Shown here: positions 35,040-46,500 of the stretch, piece by piece | How positions within the stretch are numbered: the stretch's first letter is position 1 | Layout: each line of letters begins with the position of its first letter | Assembly: GCA_029582165.1 (NCBI GenBank) | Contig: CM055887.1 | Span: 18,213,190 to 18,277,189, forward strand | DNA length: 64,000 bases | From: Portulaca oleracea | Lineage: Eukaryota > Streptophyta > Magnoliopsida > Caryophyllales > Portulacaceae | Reading direction: 5' to 3' | Made by a program: the position numbers and the translations under genes | The notes under the pieces: generated by a model | Seen by the model: the letters and a program-made list of their open reading frames with translations, nothing else | Database searches by the model: none | Told to the model about the DNA's origin: nothing

Positions 35040-35592
35040 TATTGACGTAAGTAAAAAGAAGGGAATAATAAAATATAAATGACATAGAAAATCTATCTCT
35101 ATCTAATTTAAAATATTGAATAAAATTGAAATGGAAAAAGGTGGTCATCAAAAGTGACAAACGTGTTTTTGTTTATGGTGAATAACAAAATGGAATTTTA
35201 ATATATTATAGATAAATGGAAATTGGAAAAAAAAATTAGAATCATCTTGTTGTTCATTGGCCAACTCTCCTAAATTTAATCTCCTCTTATGATTTCATGG
35301 GGCCCACAAACTTTGTCATTAGTAAAAAGAAACGAATAATAAAATAGAAATGACATAGAAAATCTATATCTATCTAATTTAAAATATTGAGTAAAATGGA
35401 AATGGAAAAAGGGTTAAAAAATGACAAACGTGCTTTTGTTTAAGGTGAATAACAAAATGGAATTTTAACATATTATAGATAATGGAAATTGGAAAGGAAA
35501 AAAAATTAGAGTTATTTTGATGCTCATTGGCCAACTCTCCTAAATTTAATCTCCTTTCATTATTTCATGGGGTCCACAAACTTTGTCATTAG
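35040..35592. repeat. Tandem duplication of a ~275-bp AT-rich segment
   Basis: 35040-35320 and 35321-35592 are direct copies. Each contains GACATAGAAAATCTAT, GGTGAATAACAAAATGGAATT and CATTGGCCAACTCTCCTAAA, and each ends CCACAAACTTTGTCATTAG. The copies differ by point changes and small indels. Their right end is related to the right inverted arm of the fold-back MITE at 37040-37318. Confidence 0.85.
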
Positions 35593-37039
35593 ATATAGAT
35601 TATCCGACCCAACTAATTTTGCATATAATTCTCAAATACCATCTACTGATTTTAAGATTAGTATTTAGTAGTAAACTCCAACCTCGGCTTATTACTCATT
35701 GATATTTTAAAAGAATCTTTGAATTGTTCCCATCGTATTTAAGGCTAGTCTTTGACCCGAGTGACGTATAGGTGTATTTAAAAATGGCTTAGGATTGTTG
35801 TAAAATGACAATAGTTACACTGATGAGTAATTAATTGTGTAGTAAAGCGAGAATTAATGCGATGAAGTTATCAATTATTTTCTTTTTTTTTTTTAAAAAA
35901 AGGAAGGAAAACAAAGATTTTTTTATGATTATAACTTAAAAACTCAAATAAAACAAAAAAAAACTACTTACAAATGAGAAGTGACCCTAAAAATTTGGTT
36001 GAAAGGTATAAAAATTGGTAATAAATCATGATCATTTCGTGATAAATAAAGTATATGAATATATAATTAAACAAAAGATAAATATGATAATTAAAGAAAA
36101 ATCGGATAAAATAATGTAAACACAACGAATCCTGACTATTTCTAAGACATCAATAACTGGATATACCTCACAGTAATTATGTGACAAACAAAAATAAATG
36201 AATATATGAGTAAATAAAAGTAAGCTAGAAAAAATATGTAATATGGAAAATCCTCACGCACAGATATTGTGGTGTTTTGTATGACCGAATGAATTGAAGT
36301 GAACAGAGAGAAGTGAAAATGTTGACGAATAAATTAAAATAGTTTGCATCATGAAGTGTTTCCAGTCTTTAACTCTAATTTTTCAGACGTGATAGTATCA
36401 CATTTAGCAATTATGTGAGAGTGTTACAAGTTTAATAAATAACTTAGTTTTTAAGGTTTTATTAGAAATAGTCAATTAGTGGAGTAATGAGGTTTGTTGA
36501 AAGTCAGTGCTAGATCGATGTTCAGTGGGATGCTTTATTTGGATATAATTATGATAGTTTTATGGGTGATTCAGCAATTGGACGTGAACATAGCAGATAA
36601 TAGAACTGTTATTTTTTTAAATCTTTGATTTGCACTAAAATAATTAAATAAGAGTATTATAGTATGATTATTCATCTGCTACACAATTAAACACCAATAG
36701 TAGGGAAATTTGTAAATATGACTAGCTACATATATGATATATAGGCGTATGATAAGGATTTTTGAAGATTGTAGCATGATTTCGTATATAGAAAAGTGTA
36801 GTTCTTAGTTGTTGGCCATTAAATCTGAAATTAATGTTGGTATCTTAAATAAATATGTTTTTGCAGTTATATGGTAAATTCAAAAATTTTTGCATTTTGT
36901 GAATTGTGATATATGAAATTCAATTTTTTTAATGGTATGGAAATCAAAATTCTTGATGATCTTAAAATACAAAATCGTACGTTAAATAGAATAGTGTGGT
37001 AATATAAAATTGTAATAAATTGAATTTTGGAAATCTATA
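35593..37039. other. Intergenic, contains paralogous empty site
   Basis: No gene seen. 35560-35690 is a diverged copy of the sequence that flanks the CACTA element (37270-37353 plus 41384-41420), with no insertion at the matching point near 35630. Confidence 0.75.
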
Positions 37040-37318
37040 CAATACTAATAGTAAAGTCTGTAAACCCCACAGAATCGTGCAACGAGATTAAAAGTAGAAA
37101 TGTGAGTCAATCAGATTTAAGATAATTTTTTTTTTTATTTTATTTATGGAAATTCAATGTTTTTTTTGTTTATTTGAGATAATTTCCGAAATTCAGTTTA
37201 TTACAATTTTATAAAATAAAAATAAAAAAGAATTATCTTAAATCTGATTGGCTCACATTCCTACTTTTAATCTTGTTGCATGATTCTGTGGGGTCTACAA
37301 ACTTTACTATTAGTATTG
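37040..37318. mobile_element. Fold-back MITE with ~85-bp inverted arms
   Basis: The left arm starts CAATACTAATAGTAAAGTCT and the right arm ends AGACTTTACTATTAGTATTG-like (ACAAACTTTACTATTAGTATTG). The arms pair over about 85 bp with few mismatches, and the AT-rich loop also contains inverted A/T tracts. Almost the whole element could form a hairpin. No target duplication is clear. Non-coding. Confidence 0.82.
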
Positions 37319-37371
37319 CATAGATTATCCGACGCAACTAATTTTGCATATATCACTAGTAGAATTAATCC

Positions 37372-37680
37372 CAAATAGCGTCTGTTTTTGGCATCTGATA
37401 TGGGCATAAACAGATGTCAAATAGGTATTGGCGTCTGATTTAAACAGATGCCAAACCCTTTAACGCCTTTTTTGAAAAGGCGTCTGTTTTTAGTGTCTGT
37501 TTAAATCAGGCGCCAATATATTGGTGTCTGTTTCAAACAGACGCTAAAAACGGACGCTATTATTGCAGTCAACGAGGCGCTGTGTCAGACAATAATGGCA
37601 TCTGTTAAGGCTTTAACAGGCGCCAACTTGCAACAAAAATGGCGTCTGTTAAGGCTCAAAACAGACGCCATTTTGCAATA
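37372..37680. repeat. CACTA left subterminal repeats
   Basis: About a dozen copies of GGCGTCTGTTT or its complement, with variants (GGCATCTG, GGTGTCTGTTT, GGCGCC), in both orientations, many as facing pairs. Confidence 0.88.
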
Positions 37681-37916
37681 TTGAAATAAAAAAAGGTAAA
37701 ATATCGGTAAATATAAAGAAATTCCAATATATTTCATTACACTACATAATATATTTTGTGGGATATAATTTTAAAATAGAGCAAATTAATTTTTTTTTAA
37801 TTTGTAAGAAAGTTGTGTAATTACCATTGTGGAGGCATTAATAATGAAAAAGAATACATTGTATATAATAATAAATGATATATATATCTCTCGATCTCAT
37901 TCATGCATGTATAATT

Positions 37917-37931
37917 TCATATAATATATAT

Positions 37932-37970
<39 letters not shown>
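37917..37970. repeat. (TA)n(TG)n microsatellite
   Basis: ATATAT tract followed by GTGTGT inside the CACTA element. Confidence 0.9.
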
Positions 37971-38142
37971 AGAAATAACAAAGAAAAATTGTAATGAATA
38001 TATATCTAATAGTGTTGATTTTTACACAACTTTCTTACATTAAACAATTGAAAAAATATATAATACAACTTTAATCATGTTGATTTTTATAACTAATAAG
38101 ATACAAAAAAAAAACTAAATTGTAATGAATATATATCTTCAA

Positions 38143-38275
38143 TATTCTTCAATCTTCAATTTTCATTCTTCAATTTTCAATCTTCTATCTTCAATCTTAA
38201 ATCGTCAATCTTTAATGTTCAATGTTCAATGTTCAATGTTCAATTTTTAAATTTTCAATTGTTCAATCTTCAATG
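38143..38275. repeat. TTCAAT-type short tandem repeat
   Basis: Repeats of TTCAATCTTCAAT and AATGTTCAATGTTCAATG with 7-9 bp spacing inside the CACTA element. Confidence 0.85.
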
Positions 38276-39067
38276 GATTTGAGGTGGAGGGAAGATGAGA
38301 GAAGATGAGAGAAAATGAAGTGGAGATGGGAGGGAAAAAAATCGAAGGGAAATTTCAGATGGTTTCATTTATATATGTAGTTGAAAATGACGTCTGTTTT
38401 GGGGGCCAAACAGACGCTATTTGTGGAGTACCCAAAATGGCGTCTGTTTGACCTCCAAAACATACGCTGTTTTCCTTTGTAATTTTGTTGAAGATTTGTG
38501 GATCTTGGCGGGCTATATAATATGTATAATAATAATATTATTAATATTAATATTAATATTATTATTAGTATTATTACTATTAATATTAATTATAACTATT
38601 ATTTACGTATTATAGTATATATATTTAATTATAATTATATTATTAATTGTTAATGTTATTGTAGTTATTACAATTTGTACATTAATAGAATTAATGTATA
38701 GAAGTGTTAATTAAATGTAAATAAAAAGACAAATTGTAATAATATGAATCCCGCTGACCCAATGCTTAATATTAACGTACGTATGTATGTATACATCATT
38801 TTAGTTGTAGTTAATTATTAATTAGTATTATTGTTAATTTTAATTTATTTTAGCTATAGCTATATCTAAGTTGTTAATTAATTAAGTTAATCATAATTAT
38901 TGTCATGTGTACGTACGTGGTATTATATATATGTTAATTAAGTTAATTAATTTGTACGTATGTGCGAACATAATTTAAAAAATATATCGATATTTAAACG
39001 TACAAGTACGTATAATAATTAAGAAAGTGTTTAAATGTTCAAATATTGTAAAATACAATCAAAATAA

Positions 39068-39935
39068 TTACTCTTCAGCGGCATCGTCATTAGTTTCCTG
39101 CTCCTCCCCATCATTGTCATCATCACCCTGATCGTGACCTTGTATCAAATCGTCAGCGGTTTGAAATAAAAGGTTTCCTAGGATACAACGACAATTTCGA
39201 ACGTGTAAGTAATTATTGGAACGTGTAAGTAATTTAATTTTTTGATTATTGAAAAAAAACGTTTACCTGGGTAAGCAAATAATGGGTTGGGGAGGCATGG
39301 TGGGCTGAGGTTGGGGTGGTTGAGAGACGGGGGTCCGGCGAGAAGTGCGGCAGTGGGGCACTGGTGGAGGATGTTGTCCAGTGTATGACACTTGACTTCC
39401 AGAGGGAGATCCAGCAATGAACGGGGCTTGCCAGTTATAAGGTGCTGGCTGCTGGTACATTCGTTGCATTTACAACATTTGTTGCATTACTTGTTGCCTT
39501 ACTTGTTCCGCCATATTTTCGTTAGTTCGGCGTCTTTCTTCCTCTAATTTTCTCTTGAAGTCTGCCTCCATTTTGCGCCTTTCTTCCTCGTTTTTGAGCC
39601 TTTGTTCCTCGAGTCGACGCTGAAGCTCTCTGTTCATCTCCGTAATAGAGGCTCGGACGTCGAAGCGATCGTGCACGTCTCCTCGATGCGATGTGGGGGA
39701 ACTGCGTCTTCATAGCTTCCCCCATAGCCCCATGCCTACAACGTGTCCCCGACTTTGCAGTTATTTGTCAAACCAGAACTCATCTTCAGACATGATAGGA
39801 GTAACTGACTGACCGTCCTCCTGCTGCTTTGCCGCCGTCTCCCGTTTGTACGATTCATAATCGCTATGCTAAACAACATTTCAAAAGTTGAAGATGATAT
39901 TCCCCAACTTTTCAATTTGTTGATTGGCGTCAAAC
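39068..39935 (-). pseudogene. CACTA-encoded protein C-terminal remnant
   Basis: The minus strand reads as the C-terminal part of a plant En/Spm accessory or transposase protein (Ptta/En/Spm type). First is T-P-I-M-S-E-D-E-F-W-F-D, then R-G-H-V-V-G-M-G-L-W-G and H-D-R-F-D-V-R-A-S-I. A charged coiled coil with E-E-E-R-R-K-M-E-A-D-F and R-R-T-N-E-N-M-A-E-Q follows (39470-39676), then a Q/P-rich stretch (39263-39469). An acidic tail, E-T-N-D-D-A-A-E-E, ends at 39068. Frameshifts and stops separate the parts, so no full product is expected. Family assignment rests on the motifs and the CACTA ends, without a database match. Confidence 0.7.
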
Positions 39936-40999
39936 TACAATGAATTTACTGGAATATGTACTTGGTGACATTGTGTTATTTTATTTCAAGTTTAATTTAG
40001 GTAATATTCCCAACAATGTCGTTACACTACTTAAAGTTGAATAATAGTTTATATACGTAAATTTATTCACTACGTACGTGGAAAATAAATAATAGTTTAT
40101 ATATAGTAAATTTATTTTTTATAGTATTAACTTATTAACTAAACAAATTAAATTATAAATTCAAAACATACAAATTAAGTTAAATGTATTCCTAATTGTA
40201 TATTACACATGTTAACTAATTAAATTGATCGTTTTTAAAATTCGTAAAAATCATCCTAAAATATAACATATTTATACTCAACCTAAACACATTATAATTT
40301 TCCACAAATTGAGGACATGCATAAAAAACATACAAAATTCATATTACATATTAATATTTTATCATAATGCTCAACTTAAACATATTTTACATGCATTATT
40401 AAATATATATTTTTTTGCACTGTAAATATAATAATTCATATTTAAATTTACTACAACACATATAAAATTCAATATTATGCTCAAACTAAATATATTTATA
40501 CTTCTCAACATTATAAATTAAAATTAAAACTATAACTATAACTAAAACCTAAACACAATTAATTAAACTCAAACTAAAACATACAAAGAATATTTAAATT
40601 CAATAAATCTACATTCCGAACCCTATTTTCACACTTAAAATTCTAGTTCAACATCCAAAATACATTACAATTCATACAAATTAACTAAAACTATTCAATT
40701 TTTCAACTTAAACCCACTCAACTAAACTAGATCTACAATGAAACTCAACAAAAATGAAACAAGACTACAAATATTCAAATCATTCATTTTTCGTCAATTT
40801 TAATTTATAAATTAATCACTTTTCATAATATTAATCAAATTATAACAGGTCTGAAACAAAAAACAACTGATAAAATTACCTGAATTTTTGAATCTGCGGC
40901 GTGAATGGGGTTTGCTTCAAAAACTCTCTCACTTTCTTCTGCTTCGGCAACGACGACAATGACATCCAAATGAAAATGCAGTTCTTTTTTTTCCAATAT

Positions 41000-41345
41000 A
41001 AGTCAAATTGGCGTCTGTTTTGGGGCCTAACAGACGCTAACTTGGGGGTAATAAATTGCACCGCAGTCGAGATAATTAGTGCTCTGCCGTTCAAATTTTT
41101 TTTTTATTTGTACAGGTTGGCGTCTGTTTTAACCCATGGCGTCTGTTTAGGGATAAAACAGACGCCAATCTGTACAATAAATAAATAAAAAATTTGAAAA
41201 ATGGCATGCGTTGAATATGAAAAAAAGGTTAATATTTTTACTGACAGGTTGGCGTCTGTTTTAGACAAACAAACGCCAATTTACAATTTATCTCTTTTTT
41301 ATAATTCGATTTGTATGATTTAGCGTCTGATTTTTTAAAAGACGC
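41000..41345. repeat. CACTA right subterminal repeats
   Basis: At least eight copies of GGCGTCTGTTT or its complement, several as inverted pairs. A further pair lies at about 38388-38465, inside the left half. Confidence 0.88.
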
Positions 41346-41386
41346 TACTTTTCATACGCTAAATCATACAAATTCTACTAGTGTAT

Positions 41387-42450
41387 ATACTTCTCATATA
41401 CTATCTACTGATTTATTTAATTTTCGTTAATAGGCTAATAACTGCATATCATTTCTTAATTATTTTAAGAAGTCTATATGGTATTATCATCCATTATTAA
41501 TTAAATGAGAAAAAATCTTTAATAATATCACAATCAAATTTTCTAACTCACACTATAATAGCGAAATGTAAAATATTTTCACAATCAAATTTTCTAACTC
41601 TCACTGTAATAGCGAAATGTAAAATATTTTCCATTAGCCCTTTCACACGGTGGGGAAAATTTTATGGGTGATGATAAGTGTCTTGCCCCAAGACATGGTT
41701 TATATATCTTCTCCCTAATGAAATCAATACTTATTATCGTTTTTAACCCCATTTTTTTTGACAAATACTATTAATTATCAATTATAAGAAGCTTGGAATG
41801 TGTTGGCTACGCCAACAACTAAAATTGACACCCTAACGAATGAACCCCATTCGTTGGGCATATTTTAGACGTTTTTTTGTAAATTTTAAAAAATATCGAT
41901 AAATGTGTGATTTTATACAATTAATATATATTATTATGGTTATAGAAGTTAATCATGTAACTTTTTTCCAATTTAATTTACAAATATATAGATTTTCTAT
42001 AGTGACAAGACACATAACATGTGTCTTCCACAAGGCATTTATCATTTTCCTAAATTATGTGAAAAAATCTTTAATAGCGTAAAAAAGGCAAACGCAATGT
42101 CTTTTTTCAATTATGATATATCAAACTTTTAGGTAAAAACGAGTGATCCAAATTAAGTGATGGAAAAGAGGAATTCTTAATGAGAAACAGCTTATGAGTT
42201 ATGAGACCTATTCATGGACCTTCCAAGATGCCCACCGCCCTACACGTTATTAAAACATGGCCTATGACAGATCTTGCATCCAACACACAATTTAATTGCT
42301 ACAAAACAACCAATATTCTTGGCTTTTTCCGCCTTACCTCAAAATTATTTCTTCCCATTATACACTTAATTATTAAAGTTTACAAAATAAAATACAGTAT
42401 AAGCATAATAATAATTATGAATCCCTTGGACCAAATCTTAGACCTTGGCT
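41387..42450. other. Intergenic, no gene seen
   Basis: AT-rich. Contains a short direct repeat, CACAATCAAATTTTCTAACTC, at about 41529 and 41580. Confidence 0.7.
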
Positions 42451-42451
42451 T

Positions 42452-42463
42452 CATATAAATATA
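42452..42463 (+). promoter_or_regulatory. Candidate TATA box
   Basis: ATATAAATATAT about 90-100 bp before the ATG of the small membrane-protein gene, followed by a CT-rich leader (CACTCCTCCTCCCGTCTCTCC). A plausible core promoter. Confidence 0.55.
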
Positions 42464-42551
42464 TACGCTCACTCCTCCTCCCGTCTCTCCAAAACATTGG
42501 CATCATTTTCAGCAAAGCATCCAGACTCGCAAAAGTTATAGCTCCCAGAAA

Positions 42552-42872
42552 ATGGGAGTGACTAAGTTGGTTCTTGTTACATGGATTTTGTTGATGCAAA
42601 TCTCAAGGATTGTGGGGGTGTCGAAGATGGAGTTGGTAACGGGGTCGATTGGAAGAAAGGTTTCAGATCCGCCAACGCCAGGTCCAAGGTCGAGCCTAGA
42701 CTGGTCGAGCCATGGCACGACCACACACATGAGCCGGGTCAGCCGACACCACCCAAGTATGGCTGGTGGTGATGTTATCCTTGGTGGCTTTGCCTTCGCC
42801 CTTGTAGCTGCCATTGTCTGCTACATTCGTGTTACCCGCAAGAGTAACCTTCACGATAACATCTCTTCTTAA
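42552..42872 (+). CDS. Small single-pass membrane protein, 106 aa, unknown function
   Basis: The best host-gene candidate in the window. The ATG at 42552 is the first in frame, about 90 bp after a TATA-like box, and the frame is uninterrupted to TAA at 42872. Residues 1-22 look like a signal peptide (V-L-V-T-W-I-L-L-M-Q-I). The middle holds S-D-P-P-T-P-G-P and is polar. Residues 75-93 form a hydrophobic span (I-L-G-G-F-A-F-A-L-V-A-A-I-V-C-Y-I) preceded by S-M-A-G-G-D and followed by basic residues R-V-T-R-K, which predicts an outside-facing N-terminus and short cytosolic tail. G+C content is higher than the flanks. The layout recalls small plant membrane proteins of unknown function. No function is assigned, and a secreted-peptide precursor is a weaker alternative. 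Confidence 0.75.
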   Translation: MGVTKLVLVTWILLMQISRIVGVSKMELVTGSIGRKVSDPPTPGPRSSLDWSSHGTTTHMSRVSRHHPSMAGGDVILGGFAFALVAAIVCYIRVTRKSNLHDNISS

Positions 42873-43785
42873 TTCATCAGTTTTCCTATAGGTTTAGTTA
42901 ATTAGCCGCTACTGCTTGATATATATATACGGTACCATTTTGTTTTTCCTCTGCAAATCTCTCAAGTATAGGGAATAGTAGAGGTGGGCGTTAAGCAGCT
43001 CCATATTTTGTTCATACAAGGTTCTTACATGTACACTGTAATTATTTAATACAGTATAAAGTGGAAAATGTTGTTAATTTATTATGGGTTTTGACATGTA
43101 TATGTTGCCAATAAATCAGTAGCTAAATGACATGAGGTGGGTTGATTCCATAACTTGCAAGTCACTTTACATGGAAATTAATAAAATTTTTAGGCTTCAA
43201 TTAGGTTTCCCCTCACTCCTAGGGTCACTAAATTCAATTTGTCTATGTCTGAGATAGTGGTTTAGGTCGAATGACTCTAACTTGCCTTGTAGAGAAAAAT
43301 GTTGGGTTAGTTGGTGTACTTACGGGGGTGTTTGACACCGAGCGTTTTTATTGGCTCTTTGGGAGAAAATGACTTTTATTAGTCAAAAACTATGTTACAG
43401 AGTACGGTGAGATAACTTTTTAAACTATTTTTTTTTAAAAAAAAATCTCAAAAAACAAATTTGAAAAAATACATTGAGTAGCTTTTTTAAAATGGTTGTT
43501 GATTTTTATGAACTAAATTACACTATTGATCAAGTTTTATCAAAAACTTTATCTAATACCGTCTATTATTACATCCATATATCTATATGGATTTGGAAGA
43601 ATTCAAACCGGGGATGTCCTCGAACTCTTCAAGAAAACGAAAATTTGATGACGGAGACGAGTTTTCCTCCAATCCTAAAATAAGTTAGACGATGAATGTG
43701 ATGTGTATGTAGATTGTTCAAGGACGTTTGTGCCTTTGGATGAAAATCTAAATAATAAATATCTTATGGTCTATTGTTTGGAGGC
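42873..43785. other. 3' flank of small gene, then intergenic
   Basis: A possible polyadenylation signal, AATAAA-like CCAATAAATC, is near 43109. The 69-codon frame at 43474 has no gene-like features. Confidence 0.6.
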
Positions 43786-45320
43786 TTTTTTTTTTATTTA
43801 TTTATGTCATTGATGATTTTTTTTTTGGCCAAAATAGTCCATCTATTGATTAAACTGGAATAGATACAACTGTTAGTTTAACAACGACTTTGCGATGCCA
43901 TGGGCATCTTGCATCAAGCTTCTTGAGACTTTCCTAATTCTATTTCCTGCAAATTTAGTAATGATTTCCTTAATATTACAAACTAACGGATAACAAACAA
44001 TCTAAGACTGGATCTTTTAAGAATTTAACAGCTAATTTTGAGTCTGTCTCAATATCCACATATGCAATGTTATGGGAAGTTACTTCCTGAACTGCTAAGA
44101 AAGTGGCATGTAATTCCACTTGCACAGCCGATTGTGCCCAAATTTGCTCTCCTCCCCAGTGTTGTATTCGATCCTGTTGGTCTCTTTTTCTTACCCATGC
44201 TGCTGCTCCTTTTCCTATTCGTGATCGCCAAGCTCCATCTACCTTATACAGATGAGCTAATACCTCATCTTGTGGAAATTGTCTCATCTCTTTTAGAGTG
44301 CGATATATCGTGTTTCAATGTCTGCACCTTTCCGCATATGTCCACCACAAGTAACTCTCTTTTATAGCCATGTGTAACATGGAATCCAAGGTGCTCCATT
44401 GGGGATCTAGACGATTGATCTTCATCAGATTTATGCTTTTCCATATGGCCCATAATACAGCAGTGAAAACCAACAATCGAGTACCCCCATCTTTATCCGT
44501 ATTCATCAAATATCGAAGCCAATCCTTTAATCATCGCCTCCAATCAAGATCCTATTCCGGCTCACTGATGCCCAAGGGGCTAGCCTGCCAAAATAAGTTT
44601 GCTAAATGGCATCTCCAGAATAGGTGATCCATCGTTTCCAGCTGGGAAACAAACCAACATGTATTTCCTTCTTGAATGACTCGCTCGTGTCTCTTAGCTC
44701 CAATCAGGAGAGCCACATTACAAAATTTCTATAGAAACATTTTCCACTTTGGTGGCACATTGCAATGCCATATTTTTTTTTGCAAAGCTTCCGTTGTTCA
44801 TTAGGTAAAGGAGATTTAAATAATCTTGTTTTAACTATAATCTATGCATATCTAAATTTAACCAAGTATTGCCCTGTAAGCTGCTTATTCTAACATAATC
44901 TATCTTGTTCCCCCATAGTAGGGATTGGTAGGGAACATATGCATTTGACATTTGATTTGGAAAGTTCTGATTTAGAAGAGATAAGTTCCATACCCTTCTT
45001 GTGCCATTCTTCTGGATTAAATCATGTACTTTCTGTTATAACATCTCTGGTGTGCTTCCTAGTCGGAATTGAACGTGTCGACCCTTTAACCATCTGGAAT
45101 CTCAAATCTTAACAGATCGACCATCGCATAATAACCACTGAGCACTATTGTGGATTAAGTTAGTTGCTTTACACAACCTCTTCCATGCATATGAAGTTGT
45201 ATTTGGTAGTTGATAATGAGCAGGTGTAAGCAGCGGGGAATAGGTTTTATAACGAGCTTGCCACACTTTTTCGAGAAGTGTTTGGCTTCTGTCAAGCATC
45301 CTTGTAACTACCTAAGAAAA
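43786..45320 (-). pseudogene. LINE ORF2 3' half: RT tail, zinc region, RNase H
   Basis: On the minus strand three parts follow in order. About 45300-45000 is the block after the reverse transcriptase (S-Y-A-W-K-R-L-C-K-A, W-L-L-C-D-G-R-S-V-K-I). About 44750-44600 is the zinc-binding region (K-W-K-M-F-L-W, T-M-D-H-L-F-W-R-C). About 44290-43976 is an RNase H-like domain (K-V-D-G-A-W-R, E-L-H-A-T-F-L-A, T-D-S-K-L-A-V). Between them is L-W-A-I-W-K-S. Frameshifts break the frame. An A-rich run on the minus strand near 43786-43806 fits the LINE's poly(A) 3' end. The 5' part is missing, as in most truncated LINE insertions. Confidence 0.82.
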
Positions 45321-46226
45321 ATCCCCCTTTAATACGTGTGATTACCGTCGTTAATCAAAATTAGAAAATAATTAATTTGTAGATTAAATAAAGCGCGTGC
45401 TCCTTATTTCTTCTCCTTTATGATTTTACTTTATTTTATTTATTTTTATAACCAGTGTACGTTTTTTTTTTGCAGGACTTGAACAGTGCCACGCGTTCCT
45501 TTTCTAATCTTCTAAGAATTCCTCGCCGTTTATAATATCTCTACTCGACCAAATTAAAAATACCCTCATCGGACCCAAGCCTTCTTTTTTTTTTTTAGAA
45601 TGATTTTATTAGATGTTTTAAGGCGCTTCTTATGAGAAATAAATCAAGAACTATGTTTCCTATGGGTTTTATATTTTGGACAACTGAATTGGGATTTATA
45701 TATGTTAAGATTAGGAGCTTAAATTGATGAAAATCCTTGGGCCTTGGGGACCCTTTTGGACCGGCCAAACACAAGAGAGGGAGAAGGAGGGGGTTTTATT
45801 TGAGCAAGTATTATATATATGTAAGAGGGAGTATCAAGTGAGGGATTTTCAAACTCAAAATATCATTCAAAGTAGCTTGTGGTTTGTGACCCCTTGGCTT
45901 CCCTTCTCTCTCGCCTGGCCCCCCTCTGCCGCCGCCGATCGCCGGCCACCAGGGCCGCCGCCGACCACCGACACCATCATCATCATCATCTTCTCTCTCC
46001 TTCTCCATTTCAAGTGTAATTCTCTCTCTTTTGGTTCTCTCATTCCATTTTTCTAGTCACATCTAAAATTATAATCTGAGTTTTCTATATAAAATGGTGT
46101 TATATCCAGAGATTTGAGTGGTATTTGCGAATTCTTCAAGGAAAGAGGGAAGGCTCTCGAGTGGAAGGAAGAGAGTGGGTGAGTTTTGACTAAACCCTTG
46201 TTATCTTGTTTGTTTCAAGTAATCCT
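45321..46226 (+). other. UTR- or LTR-like GC-rich block, unassigned
   Basis: AT-rich to about 45720. Then comes a block with a TATA-like TATATATATG near 45812, a GC-rich GCCGCCGCCGATCGCCGG stretch at 45930-45965 and (ATC)n at 45974-45990. It resembles a transcribed leader or LTR, but no partner copy or gene follows. The 110-codon frame at 45724 is not recognised. Confidence 0.4.
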
Positions 46227-46500
46227 CCACGTGTACACACATAAACACAAACACAAACGCACACACAAGCACAAACACATGCACAGATACATACACATGC
46301 ACAAATACATGCACACGCACAGTCACAAACGCATGCACAAACACATACACATGCACATGCACATGCACATACACAAACACATGCACAGACACGTGCACAG
46401 ACACAAACACATACACATGCACAGACGCACACGCATACACATACACATACACATGCATAGACTCATACACATGCTCATGCATGGACACATATTTACACAT
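46227..46500. repeat. CA-rich 6-bp minisatellite
   Basis: Variants of ACACAT, ACAAAC and GCACAC repeated for about 270 bp. Because the period is a multiple of three, frames on both strands stay open (His/Met-rich plus strand, Cys/Val-rich minus strand). These are not genes. Confidence 0.93.

Larger units (their letters stand above)
37354..41383. mobile_element. CACTA (En/Spm) DNA transposon, non-autonomous
   Basis: 4030 bp. Starts CACTAGTAGAATT and ends AATTCTACTAGTG, a perfect 13-bp terminal inverted repeat with the CACTA signature. The 3-bp target duplication TAT lies at 37351-37353 and 41384-41386. Many copies of GGCGTCTGTTT and its complement AAACAGACGCC lie near both ends, the usual subterminal sites for the element's binding protein. 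Only one coding remnant remains. No transposase with a DDE-type core was seen, so it would need a helper element. Confidence 0.95.

Noticed and set aside
37372..37680. CRISPR-like array of spaced short repeats
   Set aside because: Repeats are imperfect, in both orientations and next to CACTA ends in a plant genome. They are transposon subterminal repeats.
42581..42772. Alternative 63-codon frame overlapping the small membrane-protein gene
   Set aside because: Starts later, is shorter, has no signal or membrane segment and lies in the shadow of the longer frame.
43474..43683. 69-codon frame downstream of the small gene
   Set aside because: AT-rich sequence, no promoter or domain, length expected by chance.
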